Shown here piece after piece: positions 1 through 10,074 of a stretch of 64,000 bases of DNA. Location of the stretch: NCBI RefSeq assembly GCF_002245535.1, contig NZ_NKCN01000001.1:310001-374000 (forward strand), written 5' to 3'. Every line of letters starts with the position of its first letter. The stretch's first letter is position 1. A model generated the notes under the pieces. It worked only from the letters and a program-made list of their open reading frames with translations, was not told the DNA's origin and made no database searches. The position numbers and the translations under genes are program-made. This stretch comes from Mycobacterium lehmannii. GTDB lineage: Bacteria > Actinomycetota > Actinomycetes > Mycobacteriales > Mycobacteriaceae.

Positions 1-44
1 AAACCGATCACCGAACAGCTAGACATCCAAGGACGGAGACCACC

Positions 45-1094
45 ATGGCGCAGGCACCCGACCGCGAGAAAGCCCTCGAGCTGGCCCTCGCACAGATCGA
101 CAAGAACTTCGGCAAGGGCTCGGTGATGAGGCTCGGCGAAGAGGTCCGCCAGCCGATCTCGGTCATCCCGACCGGTTCGATCGCCCTGGACGTGGCGCTC
201 GGCATCGGCGGCCTGCCGCGCGGCAGGGTCATCGAGATCTACGGCCCGGAGTCCTCGGGTAAGACGACCGTCGCACTGCACGCGGTCGCCAACGCGCAGG
301 CCGCCGGCGGGATCGCGGCGTTCATCGACGCCGAGCACGCGCTGGACCCCGAGTACGCCAAGAAGCTCGGGGTGGACACCGACGCGTTGCTCGTCAGCCA
401 GCCCGACACTGGTGAGCAGGCGCTGGAGATCGCCGACATGCTGATCCGCTCCGGCGCACTGGACATCCTGGTCATCGACTCGGTGGCCGCACTGGTGCCG
501 CGCGCGGAGATCGAGGGCGAGATGGGCGACAGCCATGTCGGCCTGCAGGCCCGGCTGATGAGCCAGGCGCTGCGCAAGATGACCGGCGCGCTGAGCAATT
601 CGGGCACCACCGCGATCTTCATCAACCAGCTCCGCGAAAAGATCGGTGTGATGTTCGGAAGTCCTGAGACAACAACGGGCGGAAAGGCTTTGAAGTTCTA
701 CGCCTCGGTCCGGATGGATGTCAGGCGGATCGAGACCCTCAAGGACGGCACCGACGCGGTCGGTAACCGCACCCGGGTGAAGGTCGTCAAGAACAAGGTT
801 TCGCCGCCGTTCAAGCAAGCCGAGTTCGACATCCTCTACGGCAAGGGCATCAGCAAGGAAGGCTCGCTCATCGACATGGGTGTCGAGCAGGGCTTCATCC
901 GCAAGTCCGGCTCGTGGTTCACCTACGAAGGTGAGCAGTTGGGCCAGGGCAAGGAAAACGCTCGCAACTTCCTGCTCGAGAACGTCGAGGTGGCCAACGA
1001 GATCGAGAAGAAGATCAAAGAGAAGCTCGGCATTGGCGCAGTGGTGACCGATGACTTGAACGATGACGTACTGCCCGCCCCGGTCGACTTCTGA
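45..1094 (+). CDS. recA: Recombinase RecA
   Basis: RecA forms ATP-dependent filaments on single-stranded DNA, catalyses strand exchange in homologous recombination and stimulates LexA self-cleavage. The 349-residue protein has a Walker A motif GPESSGKTT near residues 67-75 and reads straight through the L1/L2 core, so it lacks the intein found in M. tuberculosis RecA. The ATG follows a GGAGA ribosome-binding site. Only 44 bases lie upstream in the window, so its promoter and any SOS box are mostly outside. The 3' end overlaps recX. Identification is secure. Confidence 0.98.
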   Translation: MAQAPDREKALELALAQIDKNFGKGSVMRLGEEVRQPISVIPTGSIALDVALGIGGLPRGRVIEIYGPESSGKTTVALHAVANAQAAGGIAAFIDAEHALDPEYAKKLGVDTDALLVSQPDTGEQALEIADMLIRSGALDILVIDSVAALVPRAEIEGEMGDSHVGLQARLMSQALRKMTGALSNSGTTAIFINQLREKIGVMFGSPETTTGGKALKFYASVRMDVRRIETLKDGTDAVGNRTRVKVVKNKVSPPFKQAEFDILYGKGISKEGSLIDMGVEQGFIRKSGSWFTYEGEQLGQGKENARNFLLENVEVANEIEKKIKEKLGIGAVVTDDLNDDVLPAPVDF

Positions 1095-1584
1095 GGCCTC
1101 GCGCGAGGAGCAGGCGCGGAATGTGTGTCTGCGCCTGCTCACCGCGCGAGCGCGTACCCGGGCCGAACTGGCCGGCCAGCTGGCCAAGCGCGGGTATCCC
1201 GAGGACGTCAGCGACAAGGTGCTCGACAGGCTCGAACAAGTCGGCCTCGTCGACGACGCCGACTTCGCCGAACAGTGGGTCCGATCCCGGCGGGCAAACG
1301 CCGGAAAAGGCCGGCGGGCGTTGATCGCCGAACTACGCACCAAAGGCGTCGACAACGAGGTCATCGAGGCGACGCTGGCCGACGACGAACCCGGTGCCGA
1401 ACGCGCCCGCGCCGAGCGACTCGTCGCCGACAAGCTGCGCCGCGAGAAGCTGGCCGACGGTGACGATGCCAAGCTGGCGCGCCGCCTGGTCGGGATGCTT
1501 GCCCGGCGCGGATACAGCCAGACGATGGCGTTCGATGTCGTCAAGGTCGCGTTGGCCAACGAACGCGAACGTCGTCAGGTCTAG
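1063..1584 (+). CDS. recX: Regulatory protein RecX
   Basis: RecX binds RecA filaments and limits RecA ATPase, strand-exchange and coprotease activity. The 173-residue product has the family's helical three-repeat make-up, with [23 protein letters not shown] and [14 protein letters not shown] as recognisable stretches. The ATG lies 32 bases inside the recA reading frame in another frame, the usual mycobacterial arrangement, which points to co-transcription and translational coupling. A downstream start is possible, since the first 15 or so residues are poorly conserved in the family. Confidence 0.95.
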   Translation: MTYCPPRSTSEASREEQARNVCLRLLTARARTRAELAGQLAKRGYPEDVSDKVLDRLEQVGLVDDADFAEQWVRSRRANAGKGRRALIAELRTKGVDNEVIEATLADDEPGAERARAERLVADKLRREKLADGDDAKLARRLVGMLARRGYSQTMAFDVVKVALANERERRQV

Positions 1585-1671
1585 TACCGGAACGTCGGGG
1601 CGGCGACTCGAGTCGTCGCGCACACAGCGTGGTCGGTTGCAATGAAAAAGCCGACCGCGTAAGCAGTTTGC

Positions 1672-2493
1672 ATGCAGGTATCCGTCAAGCTGGCGCCCAC
1701 CTTCGACTACCCGGTCCTCGAACGGTTCTGGCGGACGGGCGACGACCTCGGTTTCCCGGCGGTGTGGAACTACGACCATTTCTACGGTCTGGTCGATCAT
1801 GCGACACCGACCCACGAGGGGTGGACGAGTCTGGCTGCGATGGCCGTGGTCGTGCGGCGCGCCCGGGTGGGCTGCCTGGTCACCGGTGTCACGTACCGCA
1901 ACCCCGCGGTGCTGGCGAAGATGGCCGTCACCGTCGACCACATCTCCGGTGGCCGACTGGATTTCGGCCTCGGGGCCGGCTGGCACGAGGGCGAGCACCG
2001 CGGATACGGCATCGACTTCCCACCGCCGGGACAGCGGGTCGCGATGGTGGATGAGGCGCTCACGGTCATCCGCAGGCTCTGGACCGAAGAGGCGGTCGAC
2101 TTCACCGGCCGCTTCTTCACGCTGCAGCAGGCGCGCTGCGATCCCAAGCCGCTTCAGCGTCCGCATCCACCGATCGTGGTCGGCGCCTCACAGCCGAAGA
2201 TGTTGCGCGTCGCGGCAAAGCATGCCGACGAATGGAACATGCCGAGCACCTCGCCCCAGGAGTGGGCGGCGGCCAGCAGCGGGCTCGGCGACGCGTGCGC
2301 GGCGGAAGGCCGTGACCCATCGTCGATCCGACGCGGCGTGCAGTTGTTCCTGTATCCGGATCAACCCGATCAGGTCGACGCCCAGCTGGAGTCCCTGACC
2401 GAGTACGACCGACTCGGCTGCCAGCATGTCGTGTTGTCCTTCTATCAGCCGCCCGACGATGAATTGCTGGCCAGATGCGCCGAACTGGCCTGA
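1672..2493 (+). CDS. LLM-class (probably F420-dependent) oxidoreductase
   Basis: This is a luciferase-like monooxygenase-fold TIM-barrel protein of 273 residues. Mycobacterial relatives mostly use coenzyme F420, but the substrate cannot be inferred. Typical stretches are VWNYDHF near the N-terminus, the LDFGLGAGWHEGEHRGYGI glycine-rich segment near residues 98-116, and IVVGASQPKMLRVAAKHADEWN near 170-190. It stands alone between recX and the convergent glu operon, ending directly against gluD with no intergenic bases. The ATG start is the first in frame, with no strong ribosome-binding site. Confidence 0.85.
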   Translation: MQVSVKLAPTFDYPVLERFWRTGDDLGFPAVWNYDHFYGLVDHATPTHEGWTSLAAMAVVVRRARVGCLVTGVTYRNPAVLAKMAVTVDHISGGRLDFGLGAGWHEGEHRGYGIDFPPPGQRVAMVDEALTVIRRLWTEEAVDFTGRFFTLQQARCDPKPLQRPHPPIVVGASQPKMLRVAAKHADEWNMPSTSPQEWAAASSGLGDACAAEGRDPSSIRRGVQLFLYPDQPDQVDAQLESLTEYDRLGCQHVVLSFYQPPDDELLARCAELA

Positions 2494-3375
2494 TCACACG
2501 GCTTTTGCGCCCGGTGCGCCTTCCTGTTCGACCGCTTCGGTCTCAAGCGGCGTGGGACCGCGACGCGAACGTCGCATCCGCGCCTCCACCCGGGTCGCCA
2601 CCCACGACAGCGTGAAGTTCACGGCGATGATCAGCAACGCGACCACGATCAGCGCGGGCAGCAGATTGCCGTATGCGGTACCCATCTGCACGCCCTGGCG
2701 AACGAGTTCGAGGAACGTGATGATGTAGCCGATCGCGGTGTCCTTGAGCACCACGACGAGCTGCGAGATCAACACCGGCAGCATCGACGTGATCGCCTGC
2801 GGCAGAAGGATCGAGCGCATCGTCTGGCCCCACGTCATGCCGAGGGCATAAGCCGCCTCGGATTGTCCGCGGGGCAGGGCGTGGACGCCGGCGCGCACGA
2901 TCTCGGCGATGACAGCGCCGTTGTAGAGCGTCAGCCCGGTGATGACCGCTGCCAGCGCCAGATACTTCGACGGAAACATGTCGTAGGCCGCGTACAGCGC
3001 GAACGCGAACAGCATCATGATCAGAACCGGCACGGCACGGAAGAATTCGACGATCACCGCGCACGGCCAGCGAAGGAAGCCGTGGGTCGAGAGCCGACCC
3101 ACGCCGAGCAGCAGACCGAGGATCAGCGCCAGCACGATCGACACCCCGGCGGCGGTCAACGTGCCTTGCACGCCGGGCAGAACGTAGGTTCGCCACAGAT
3201 CGGCCGTCAGGAACGGCTCCCATTTGGCCGCGGTGAGCTGATCTTTGGCCGCCATCTGCACGAGCACCGCGACCAGGACGAGCGCGGTGACCACGATGAC
3301 GATCGCCGACACCACCCAGTTACGGACGCGCGCCCGCGGTCCCGGCGCGTCGAAGAGAACAGAAGCGGTACTCAC
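2494..3375 (-). CDS. gluD: Glutamate-type ABC transporter permease GluD
   Basis: This is one of two inner-membrane permeases of a polar amino-acid ABC importer (HisMQ/GlnP family). The 293-residue protein has five to six membrane segments. The EAA loop that contacts the ATPase is seen as EAAYALGMTWGQTMRSILLPQA, about residues 178-199. The N-terminus extends roughly 30 residues into the cytoplasm and the tail is Arg-rich. Its ATG overlaps the gluC stop by four bases, indicating translational coupling. It is last in gluABCD. Glutamate is the expected substrate from subunit make-up, not proven. Confidence 0.9.
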   Translation of the reverse strand: MSTASVLFDAPGPRARVRNWVVSAIVIVVTALVLVAVLVQMAAKDQLTAAKWEPFLTADLWRTYVLPGVQGTLTAAGVSIVLALILGLLLGVGRLSTHGFLRWPCAVIVEFFRAVPVLIMMLFAFALYAAYDMFPSKYLALAAVITGLTLYNGAVIAEIVRAGVHALPRGQSEAAYALGMTWGQTMRSILLPQAITSMLPVLISQLVVVLKDTAIGYIITFLELVRQGVQMGTAYGNLLPALIVVALLIIAVNFTLSWVATRVEARMRRSRRGPTPLETEAVEQEGAPGAKAV

Positions 3376-4055
3376 CTGTTGACCGCCATCCGTTTGCCGA
3401 GCCAGCCGAAGAACAGTCCGATCGGCAGTGTGAGGACGACGAAGCCGGCCGCGAAGATGGTGCCGATGGTGAGTATCGCGGCGGTGTTCTCGATCATCTC
3501 CTTCATCAGCAGCGCGGCCTCGGCCACGCCGATCGCCGAGGCGATCGTGGTGTTCTTGGTCAAGGCGATCAACACCGACCCGAGCGGAATGATCACGGCT
3601 CGAAAAGCCTGCGGCATCAGGATGAGTCGCAAATTCTGTCCGAACGTCAACCCCAGCGACCGGGCCGCCTCGGCCTGTCCCAGCGGCACGGTGTTCACCC
3701 CGGAGCGCACCGTCTCACATACGAACGCCGCGGTGTACAACGCCAGGCCGAGCACCGCCAGACGAAAGTTGCTGTCCTCGATGGACGTTCGCGAGTTCGG
3801 GTCGACCAGCGTGATTCCCATGGTCCCGGCCAACCCGAACGAACAGAACAGGATGATCAGCGTCAACGGCGTGTTGCGCACCACGTTGACGTATGACGTT
3901 CCGAGCCAGCGAAGCACCGGCACCGGCGCCAACCGCATTGCGGCCAGCACCGTGCCGAGCACCAGCGCACCGATGCCGGAGTAGACCGTCAGTTGGATCG
4001 TCGTCCAGAACGCCTCGACGATCTGGCCGACGGTGTAGCCGGGGAGAACCTCCAC
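3372..4055 (-). CDS. gluC: Glutamate-type ABC transporter permease GluC
   Basis: This is the second permease of the importer, 227 residues, of the His/Glu/Gln/Arg transport permease family. The conserved TTIQLTVYSG start, the YVNVVRNTPLTL segment and the EAA loop EAARSLGLTFGQNLRLILMPQ are all present. It should pair with GluD to form the translocation pore energised by GluA and fed by GluB. An AGGAGGT-like ribosome-binding site precedes the ATG, and 27 bases separate it from gluB. It overlaps gluD by four bases. Confidence 0.9.
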   Translation of the reverse strand: MEVLPGYTVGQIVEAFWTTIQLTVYSGIGALVLGTVLAAMRLAPVPVLRWLGTSYVNVVRNTPLTLIILFCSFGLAGTMGITLVDPNSRTSIEDSNFRLAVLGLALYTAAFVCETVRSGVNTVPLGQAEAARSLGLTFGQNLRLILMPQAFRAVIIPLGSVLIALTKNTTIASAIGVAEAALLMKEMIENTAAILTIGTIFAAGFVVLTLPIGLFFGWLGKRMAVNR

Positions 4056-4082
4056 ATGACCTCCTAGTGCGGGGGAGGTCCG

Positions 4083-4892
4083 TCAGCTCTGGTTGATCTG
4101 CGGCGGCTTCGGCGCGGGAATGCCCGCGGCCCCGAGGTTGTCGTCCCAGGCCTTCTTCCAGGCGCCTTCCTGCTCCATCTTTGCCAGCGCGTCGTTGATC
4201 TGCGTCAGCAACTCGGAATCGCCCTTCTTCAAACCGATCCCGTACCGCTCCTCGGAGAAGGTGCCGCCGACGACCTTGAACGCGCCCGGGCTTTGGGCCG
4301 CATAGCCCGCCAGAATCACCTCGTCTGTCGTCACCGCATCGATGGCGCCGTTCTTCAACGCCTCGATGCACGCCGAGTACGTGTCGTACTGCTGCAGCTG
4401 CACACCGGAGTACTTGTCCTTGATGCGTTGCGCCGGTGTCGAACCCGACACCGAACACAGCTTCTTATTGTTCTCCAGCGACGCCTCACCGGTGATGTCG
4501 GTGTTGTCGGCGCGCACCAGCAGGCTCTGCCCCGTGATCAGATACGGCCCCGCGAAGTCGACCTTCTCCTGGCGCGCGTCGGTGATCGAGTACGTCGCGA
4601 CGATGTACTTCACCTGACCGTTCTGGATCAGCGTCTCGCGCTGACCCGAAGGGGCTTCCTTCCACTCGATCTTGTCCTCGGGATACCCGAGTTGTTGTGC
4701 CACGTACCTGGCCACGTCGACGTCGAAGCCGCTCATGGTGCCGTCGGGATTCTTCAGTCCCAGCCCGGGCTGGTCGAACTTGGTGCCGATGACGATCGTG
4801 CCCTCGTCGCCCCCGCCGCATGCGGTCACAGACAGTGGCAGCGCGACAGCGAGCGCGAGCGCTCCCAGAACGCGCTTGGAAAAGGATGGCAT
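4083..4892 (-). CDS. gluB: Glutamate-type ABC transporter substrate-binding lipoprotein GluB
   Basis: This 269-residue extracytoplasmic solute-binding protein of family 3 captures the amino acid and presents it to GluCD. The N-terminus is a lipoprotein signal: MPSFSKRVLGALALAV followed by the lipobox VTAC and a glycine spacer. The body has the family stretches MSGFDVDVARYVAQQLGYP and KLCSVSGSTPAQ. I chose this start because GAAAGGAA lies just upstream and the signal peptide begins there; a longer frame would add 38 residues that overlap gluA. It sits 16 bases after gluA. Confidence 0.9.
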   Translation of the reverse strand: MPSFSKRVLGALALAVALPLSVTACGGGDEGTIVIGTKFDQPGLGLKNPDGTMSGFDVDVARYVAQQLGYPEDKIEWKEAPSGQRETLIQNGQVKYIVATYSITDARQEKVDFAGPYLITGQSLLVRADNTDITGEASLENNKKLCSVSGSTPAQRIKDKYSGVQLQQYDTYSACIEALKNGAIDAVTTDEVILAGYAAQSPGAFKVVGGTFSEERYGIGLKKGDSELLTQINDALAKMEQEGAWKKAWDDNLGAAGIPAPKPPQINQS

Positions 4893-4908
4893 TGGAGATT
4901 CCTTTCGA

Positions 4909-5694
4909 CTAGTGGTGAAGGATCTTGCCGAGAAAGTCCTTGGCACGCTCGCTTTGCGGGTTGGTGAAGAACTGCTGGGGTTCGGCCGCTTCGACGATCG
5001 CGCCATCGGCCATGAACACCACCCGGTTTGCCGCGCCGCGGGCGAAACCCATTTCGTGCGTCACGACCAGCATCGTCATCCCGTCTTTGGCCAGCGACGT
5101 CATCACGTTGAGCACTTCGTTGATCATCTCGGGGTCCAGCGCGCTGGTCGGTTCGTCGAACAGCATCACCTTCGGGTTCATTGCCAGAGACCGCGCGATC
5201 GCCACCCGCTGCTGCTGCCCGCCGGACAGCTGCGCCGGGTACTTGTCGGCCTGGTTGGCGATACCCACCCGCTCGAGTAGCTGCATCGCCTTCTCGCGGG
5301 CCTCGTTCTTGGACTTCTTGCGCACCTTCATCGGAGCCAGCGTGACGTTCTCGAGGATCGTCTTGTGGGCGAACAGGTTGAAGGACTGGAACACCATACC
5401 CACGTCAGACCGCAACTCGGCGAGCTTGCGCCCCTCCTCGGGCAGCACCTCGCCGTCGATCGTGATGGTGCCCGAATCGATGGGCTCGAGCCGATTGATG
5501 GTGCGGCACAACGTCGACTTGCCCGAGCCCGATGGACCGAGCACCACGATCACCTCGCCGCGCTCCACCTCGAGGTTGATGTCTTTGAGCACATGCAGGT
5601 TGCCGAAGTGTTTGTTGACGTCCGAGATCGAGATCATGGGCACGCTTGACTGAGTCGGATCGACCTCTTTTCCGTCCGACTCGCTGGTCTTCAT
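4909..5694 (-). CDS. gluA: Glutamate-type ABC transporter ATP-binding protein GluA
   Basis: This is the ATPase of the amino-acid importer, about 261 residues and first gene of gluABCD. It shows Walker [11 protein letters not shown]-loop [12 protein letters not shown], signature LSGGQQQR, Walker [13 protein letters not shown] and the switch histidine in VVTHEMG. I start it at ATG 5694, with a GGTAAGG sequence upstream; an internal ATG at 5637 would remove 19 residues and has no visible ribosome-binding site. It diverges from miaB across about 90 bases, which must hold both promoters. Confidence 0.92.
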   Translation of the reverse strand: MKTSESDGKEVDPTQSSVPMISISDVNKHFGNLHVLKDINLEVERGEVIVVLGPSGSGKSTLCRTINRLEPIDSGTITIDGEVLPEEGRKLAELRSDVGMVFQSFNLFAHKTILENVTLAPMKVRKKSKNEAREKAMQLLERVGIANQADKYPAQLSGGQQQRVAIARSLAMNPKVMLFDEPTSALDPEMINEVLNVMTSLAKDGMTMLVVTHEMGFARGAANRVVFMADGAIVEAAEPQQFFTNPQSERAKDFLGKILHH

Positions 5695-5773
5695 GGGTGC
5701 AGACCTTACCGAGGGAAGGGCATGCCTGCCCGGAACTCGACAATCCGCCCGGGTCGGCGCATCGCCCGGTCCG

Positions 5774-5779
5774 TACCAT
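5774..5779 (+). promoter_or_regulatory. -10 element of a probable leaderless miaB mRNA
   Basis: TACCAT fits the mycobacterial TANNNT -10 consensus and ends six bases before the GTG at 5786. Transcription would then begin at or next to the start codon. This supports the GTG start over longer in-frame alternatives. Inference from sequence only. Confidence 0.5.
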
Positions 5780-5785
5780 GGGGCC

Positions 5786-7348
5786 GTGACTTCGATGGTG
5801 ACGCGAGAGGGAGCGGCCGAGCGGGCCGTTCGCCCGCACGCGACCGACGAGTCCTCGCATGCGCCGGCGACGACCCGCACATACCAGGTCCGTACCTACG
5901 GCTGCCAGATGAACGTGCACGACTCCGAGCGACTCTCGGGGTTGCTGGAGGGCGCCGGATACCAACGCGCCGCCGAGGGCGAGGACGCCGACGTCGTTGT
6001 GTTCAACACCTGCGCCGTCCGCGAGAACGCTGACAACAAGCTTTACGGCAACATCAGCCACCTGGCGCCGCGCAAGCAGGCCAACCCGGATATGCAGATC
6101 GCTGTCGGCGGCTGCCTGGCGCAGAAGGACCGGGCCGCCGTGCTGGACCGGGCGCCGTGGGTCGACGTGGTGTTCGGCACCCACAACATCGGGTCGTTGC
6201 CCACGCTGCTCGAGCGCGCCAGACACAACAACGCGGCCCAGGTCGAGATCGTCGAGGCGCTCCAGGAGTTCCCGTCGGCGCTGCCCGCCGCGCGCGAATC
6301 CGCATATGCCGCTTGGGTGTCGGTGTCGGTGGGCTGCAACAACACCTGCACGTTCTGCATCGTGCCCGCCCTGCGCGGCAAAGAAGTCGACCGGCGGCCC
6401 GGTGACGTGCTCGCCGAGGTGCAGACACTCGTCGAACAAGGCGTGCTCGAGATCACGCTGCTCGGCCAGAACGTCAACGCCTACGGCGTGTCCTTCGCCG
6501 ACCCCGAAGAACCGCGGGACCGCGGCGCGTTCGCCAAGCTGCTGCGCGCCTGCGGCGGCATCGACGGACTCGAACGGGTGCGGTTCACCTCACCGCACCC
6601 CGCGGAGTTCACCGACGACGTGATCGCCGCGATGGCCGAGACACCGAATGTCTGCCCGACGCTGCACATGCCGCTGCAATCCGGATCCGACCGCATTCTG
6701 CGGGCGATGCGACGGTCCTACCGCGCCGAGCGCTACCTCGGCATCATCGACCGCGTCCGCGCCGCGATACCGCACGCGGCGATCACCACCGACCTCATCG
6801 TCGGTTTTCCGGGTGAGACCGAGGAGGACTTCCAGGCCACGCTCGACGTCGTCGAGCAGGCGCGGTTCGCCAGCGCGTTCACCTTCCAGTACTCCAAGCG
6901 ACCCGGCACCCCCGCCGCCGAGTTACCCGATCAGGTCCCCAAAGCCGTTGTGAGCGAACGCTATCAACGTTTGATCGACCTCCAGGAGAGGATCTCTCTC
7001 GAGGAGAACCACGCTTTGGTCGGCCATACCGTCGAAGTCCTGGTGGCCGCCGGTGAGGGCCGCAAAGACGCCACGACGGCCAGAATGTCGGGTCGGGCCC
7101 GCGACGGCCGCCTCGTGCACTTCAACCCGCAGCGACTCGAGATCCGCCCCGGCGACGTCGTGACCTCGACCGTGACCGGTGCCGCTCCGCACCACCTGAT
7201 CGCCGATTCAGCCGTGCACAGCCATCGGCGCACCCGGGCGGGCGACGCCCACTCCGAAGGCCGGCGCCCGCGCACCGGCGTCGGCCTGGGCATGCCGGGC
7301 ATCGGCGCGCCTACGACACCCGCTACCGCGACGGGATGCACACGGTGA
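5786..7348 (+). CDS. miaB: tRNA-2-methylthio-N6-dimethylallyladenosine synthase MiaB
   Basis: MiaB is a radical-SAM methylthiotransferase that adds a methylthio group to isopentenyl-A37 of tRNA, acting after MiaA, which is encoded about 10 kb downstream. The N-terminal domain has [11 protein letters not shown] and further cysteines for the auxiliary Fe-S cluster. The radical-SAM CxxxCxxC motif, GCNNTCTFC, begins near residue 184, and a TRAM domain follows. About 520 residues are predicted from GTG 5786. The last 20 or so residues ([16 protein letters not shown] region) form a low-complexity tail that overlaps the next gene by 13 bases. Confidence 0.94.
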   Translation: MTSMVTREGAAERAVRPHATDESSHAPATTRTYQVRTYGCQMNVHDSERLSGLLEGAGYQRAAEGEDADVVVFNTCAVRENADNKLYGNISHLAPRKQANPDMQIAVGGCLAQKDRAAVLDRAPWVDVVFGTHNIGSLPTLLERARHNNAAQVEIVEALQEFPSALPAARESAYAAWVSVSVGCNNTCTFCIVPALRGKEVDRRPGDVLAEVQTLVEQGVLEITLLGQNVNAYGVSFADPEEPRDRGAFAKLLRACGGIDGLERVRFTSPHPAEFTDDVIAAMAETPNVCPTLHMPLQSGSDRILRAMRRSYRAERYLGIIDRVRAAIPHAAITTDLIVGFPGETEEDFQATLDVVEQARFASAFTFQYSKRPGTPAAELPDQVPKAVVSERYQRLIDLQERISLEENHALVGHTVEVLVAAGEGRKDATTARMSGRARDGRLVHFNPQRLEIRPGDVVTSTVTGAAPHHLIADSAVHSHRRTRAGDAHSEGRRPRTGVGLGMPGIGAPTTPATATGCTR

Positions 7349-7944
7349 CGGCTCCCGACGACAACGGTTTTGACGAGTTCAAGGGCGACATCGAGGCCGT
7401 CGAGCGGCGCGTCGCGGGCGAGATCGACCCCGGCGCACGAGCTCTGGTGATCGCCATCGGGGTGTTCGTGCTTCTGGTGTCGTTCATCCTGCCGCACACC
7501 GGCGACGCGCGCGGTCTGGATGTGCTCCTCGGCGGTGAAACGGCGCTGCGCGAGGGGATCACCCTGCCGTTACGCGTATTCGCTTGGCTGGTACTGGTGT
7601 TCGGCGTCGGCTTCTCGATGCTCGCCCTGCTCACCCGGCGCTGGGCGCTGGCTTGGATCGCGCTGGCGGGTTCCACGGTGGCGACGCTTCTCGGTTTGTT
7701 GGCGGTGTGGTCGCGCCAAACCGCCCCCGACCGCTACCCGGGACCGGGCATCGGGCTGATCATCGCGTGGATCGCGGTCGCGGTCGTGACGTTCCACTGG
7801 GCCAGGGCGGTGTGGGCACGCACCGCGCTGCAGTCGGCCGCCGAGGAGGAACGGCGCAGGGCCGCCGCGGAGCAACAGAAGAAGGGTCTGCTCGAGAACC
7901 TCGACGACGACAACGGCTCGACCGACGGCTCGACCGACGGCTGA
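7336..7944 (+). CDS. Conserved membrane protein (Rv2732c-like)
   Basis: This 202-residue protein of unknown function has about four predicted membrane segments: [35 protein letters not shown], a third at [19 protein letters not shown] and a fourth at [18 protein letters not shown] charged Glu/Arg/Lys-rich cytoplasmic tail follows and ends in a duplicated STDG encoded by a 12-bp direct repeat. It overlaps the miaB end by 13 bases, so the two are probably co-transcribed. The same neighbour follows miaB in M. tuberculosis. No enzymatic motif is visible. Confidence 0.8.
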   Translation: MHTVTAPDDNGFDEFKGDIEAVERRVAGEIDPGARALVIAIGVFVLLVSFILPHTGDARGLDVLLGGETALREGITLPLRVFAWLVLVFGVGFSMLALLTRRWALAWIALAGSTVATLLGLLAVWSRQTAPDRYPGPGIGLIIAWIAVAVVTFHWARAVWARTALQSAAEEERRRAAAEQQKKGLLENLDDDNGSTDGSTDG

Positions 7945-7973
7945 CCCACCCCACGGCGGCCACACCGAATGGC

Positions 7974-8495
7974 CTACTTCTGAGTGGGACAGGCCTCGAT
8001 CGGAACCTTCATCACGAGGTCGCCCTGCTTGTCGAAGTGAAACGTCATGTCCACCGACTTGCCCGGCGTCGCCGATTCCCGAAGCCCCTCGACTCTGGCC
8101 GTGAAGGGGTAGTCTGCGGCGCCGTCGGTGACGTCTTCGATCGGTTGGCCGGCGGCGATCGACGTCTCGGGCGGAATCTGCAGCGTCGCATCGGGAGAGA
8201 GCCGAATCGCCTCGGCGGCGGGCGTCTCGATGCCGAGCAGGCGTTCGGGCTCGGTGATCCGGTTGTTCGTCACCGTGAACGTGAGCGCCGCCGCATCGCC
8301 GACCTGGATGGCGCACGACCCCGGTATGAAGCGCGGCACGATGAAGGCATTCTCGACCGACGTCGTCTCGGTCTCCGAACCCGCGCCCCGGTTCGACGAG
8401 TCCATGTTCGGATCGCCGCCGCAACCGGCGACCAACACGCTCGTCACCAAACCGGCCGCCGCAACGCGACGCCGTGAAACGGTAAGTGTCTTCAT
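7974..8495 (-). CDS. Putative lipoprotein of unknown function
   Basis: This 173-residue protein begins with a Lys/Arg-rich signal sequence and a canonical lipobox, LVAGC near residues 21-25, so it should be diacylated and anchored outside the membrane. The mature part is rich in beta-type sequence (AALTFTVTNNRITEPERLLG, VDMTFHFDKQG) and resembles copper-chaperone-like or LpqE-type lipoproteins. That resemblance is weak, and no His/Met copper-binding motif is clear. It converges on the preceding membrane-protein gene. Its upstream region is the long gap shared with the sigma-factor gene. Confidence 0.72.
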   Translation of the reverse strand: MKTLTVSRRRVAAAGLVTSVLVAGCGGDPNMDSSNRGAGSETETTSVENAFIVPRFIPGSCAIQVGDAAALTFTVTNNRITEPERLLGIETPAAEAIRLSPDATLQIPPETSIAAGQPIEDVTDGAADYPFTARVEGLRESATPGKSVDMTFHFDKQGDLVMKVPIEACPTQK

Positions 8496-8875
8496 CTGAG
8501 TTGCCTATCTCGCGGCAAAGCATGCCGGCGAGTCGAAGTGCGGCAGGCACAGCCAGTCGACCCGGAAGTGGGATCGGCGAGGTCTTCCACTCGCGGAGAC
8601 TGGGCTTTGGTCGGGTCAACGGTGAGAGCTTGCATGGTGAGAAGAGTTGCCCGCGAACCGCGTCCCTATACGTTCGGCGGCCGATCGGCGCACTGGGCCC
8701 ACTGCGCCTACTTCTGTTTGCTGAATTTGCGAGTCCGGGTTCACGGGTTCTTATCAGATTCCTTTCAGGTTGCGTTATTCCTGCGCCGATAGTCTGCACT
8801 TACAGGTCGGTCGACAGCACCCAGTCGAACGGTGGACGGGCCGGCCCAACGTCAATACCGAGAGGGGAGGCCGTC
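8496..8875. other. 380-base intergenic gap with a candidate sigma-factor promoter
   Basis: No convincing gene is seen in this gap between divergent genes. A candidate forward promoter is TTCAGG (8764-8769), an 18-base spacer and GATAGT (8788-8793), giving a leader of about 75 bases to the sigma gene. A weaker SigF-like pair, GTTT (8716-8719) and GGGTTC (8737-8742) with a 17-base spacer, lies upstream and might indicate autoregulation. Both are inferences. Confidence 0.4.
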
Positions 8876-9733
8876 ATGGTATCGGCCCTGCTGGAGGCTG
8901 CCAATCGCGTCGATTCCGTGGAACCGACGGGCGACACGGGCGCGGCGGGGACTCACGAAGACGACTACGACGACGTGCACCCGCAGTGCTGCGAGCTGCG
9001 CCGCACGCCGGAGGGGGCGCGACGGGACTCGCTTCGTTGCAAGATCATCACCAGATGTTTGCCGCTGGCCGACCATATCGCGGGCCGCTTCGCCGGCCGC
9101 GGCGAATCGGCCGACGACCTGAGGCAGGTGGCCCGGCTGGGCCTGATCAAGGCGATCGACCGCTACGACCCAAGTAAGGGGCCGTTTCTCGGCTACGCCG
9201 TACCGACGATCATGGGCGAGGTTCGCCGCCACTTCCGCGACCACACGTGGGTCATACACGTGCCCCGCAGGATCAAGGACACCCGCCAGCGCGTGCGCGC
9301 CGCGATCGGTCCGATGTCACAGCGTCTCGGCCGAGCGCCGACGGCCACCGAACTGGCCGCCGAGCTCGGTGTCGACCGAGACGAGGTGGTGCAGTCGGTC
9401 GACGCGGCTGTCGCGTACCGACCGTCGTCACTCGACGCGGCGGCACCCGGTGATGGGAAATCCGAACCGGCCGCCGCACGGCAGGGCCTCGACGACCCGC
9501 GCTACAGCAGCGTCGAGGACGCGCTGACCGTCGCCGGACTGGTGAGCACGCTCACCGAGCGTGAACGGCTGATCCTGCGGCTGCGGTTCTGTGAGAACCT
9601 GCCGCAGAGCCAAATCGGCCGGCGCCTCGGTGTTTCGCAGGTACAGGTATCGCGGCTGCTCGGCGCGACGCTGGAGCGGCTGCGGCAATCTTGCCGCGAG
9701 GAATCCGCGGCAATGGGTATGTCAGGTGCATGA
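8876..9733 (+). CDS. RNA polymerase sigma factor, SigF/SigB (group 3) family
   Basis: This 285-residue sigma factor of the actinobacterial stress/SigF family has region 2 in ADDLRQVARLGLIKAIDRYDPSKG and FLGYAVPTIMGEVRRHFRD, region 3 around PMSQRLGRAPTATELAAELGV, and a region 4 helix-turn-helix in LPQSQIGRRLGVSQVQVSRLLG. ATG 8876 has a strong GAGAGGGGAGG ribosome-binding site, and the longer open frame upstream is ignored. It is distinct from sigB and sigA elsewhere in the window. No RsbW-type anti-sigma gene is adjacent, so its control is unknown. Its stop overlaps the next gene (ATGA). Confidence 0.9.
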   Translation: MVSALLEAANRVDSVEPTGDTGAAGTHEDDYDDVHPQCCELRRTPEGARRDSLRCKIITRCLPLADHIAGRFAGRGESADDLRQVARLGLIKAIDRYDPSKGPFLGYAVPTIMGEVRRHFRDHTWVIHVPRRIKDTRQRVRAAIGPMSQRLGRAPTATELAAELGVDRDEVVQSVDAAVAYRPSSLDAAAPGDGKSEPAAARQGLDDPRYSSVEDALTVAGLVSTLTERERLILRLRFCENLPQSQIGRRLGVSQVQVSRLLGATLERLRQSCREESAAMGMSGA

Positions 9734-10074
9734 TTGTGCTACGGATAGTGCTTTTCGTTGGTGTCGTCGCGGCGATCGTCGGCGTCGCGGGCTTGTTCAC
9801 TCCGGTTTCGGCATCACCCGAGAATCTGACGATCGAGTGCGGCAGCGCCGTGGCGCCCGACTTGTCCGCCGCCCGCGCGCACGACGACGGCAGCGCAGCC
9901 AACATCCCGGTTCCCGGTGGGGTGGTCGCCGACACCGACTTCACGCGGCTGTGTCAGATGAATCTCGAGGACCGGCGGATATGGACGATCACGCTGGCGG
10001 TCGCCGGTGTCGTTGCTGCCGCCGGCGCGCTCGTGCTGGGTGCTCGCTGGAAGCGAGCCAAGCGGTCCCCCTAG
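9730..10074 (+). CDS. Small two-helix membrane protein
   Basis: This 114-residue protein has an N-terminal membrane helix (IVLRIVLFVGVVAAIVGVAGLF), about 55 extracytoplasmic residues holding two cysteines (IECG and RLCQ), and a second helix (WTITLAVAGVVAAAGALVLGA) with a short basic tail. The start is the ATG that overlaps the sigma-factor stop by four bases, so translation is likely coupled. A role as membrane partner of the sigma factor is conceivable, but no anti-sigma motif is visible. I recognise no family. Confidence 0.65.
   Translation: MIVLRIVLFVGVVAAIVGVAGLFTPVSASPENLTIECGSAVAPDLSAARAHDDGSAANIPVPGGVVADTDFTRLCQMNLEDRRIWTITLAVAGVVAAAGALVLGARWKRAKRSP

Noticed and set aside
1-44. SOS box ahead of recA
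   Set aside because: No TCGAAC-N4-GTTCGA-like site is present in the 44 bases visible; the real promoter lies outside.
7953-7976. Terminator hairpin GGCCA...TGGCC between the genes ending at 7944 and 7974
   Set aside because: Five-base-pair stem without a U run; too weak to call.
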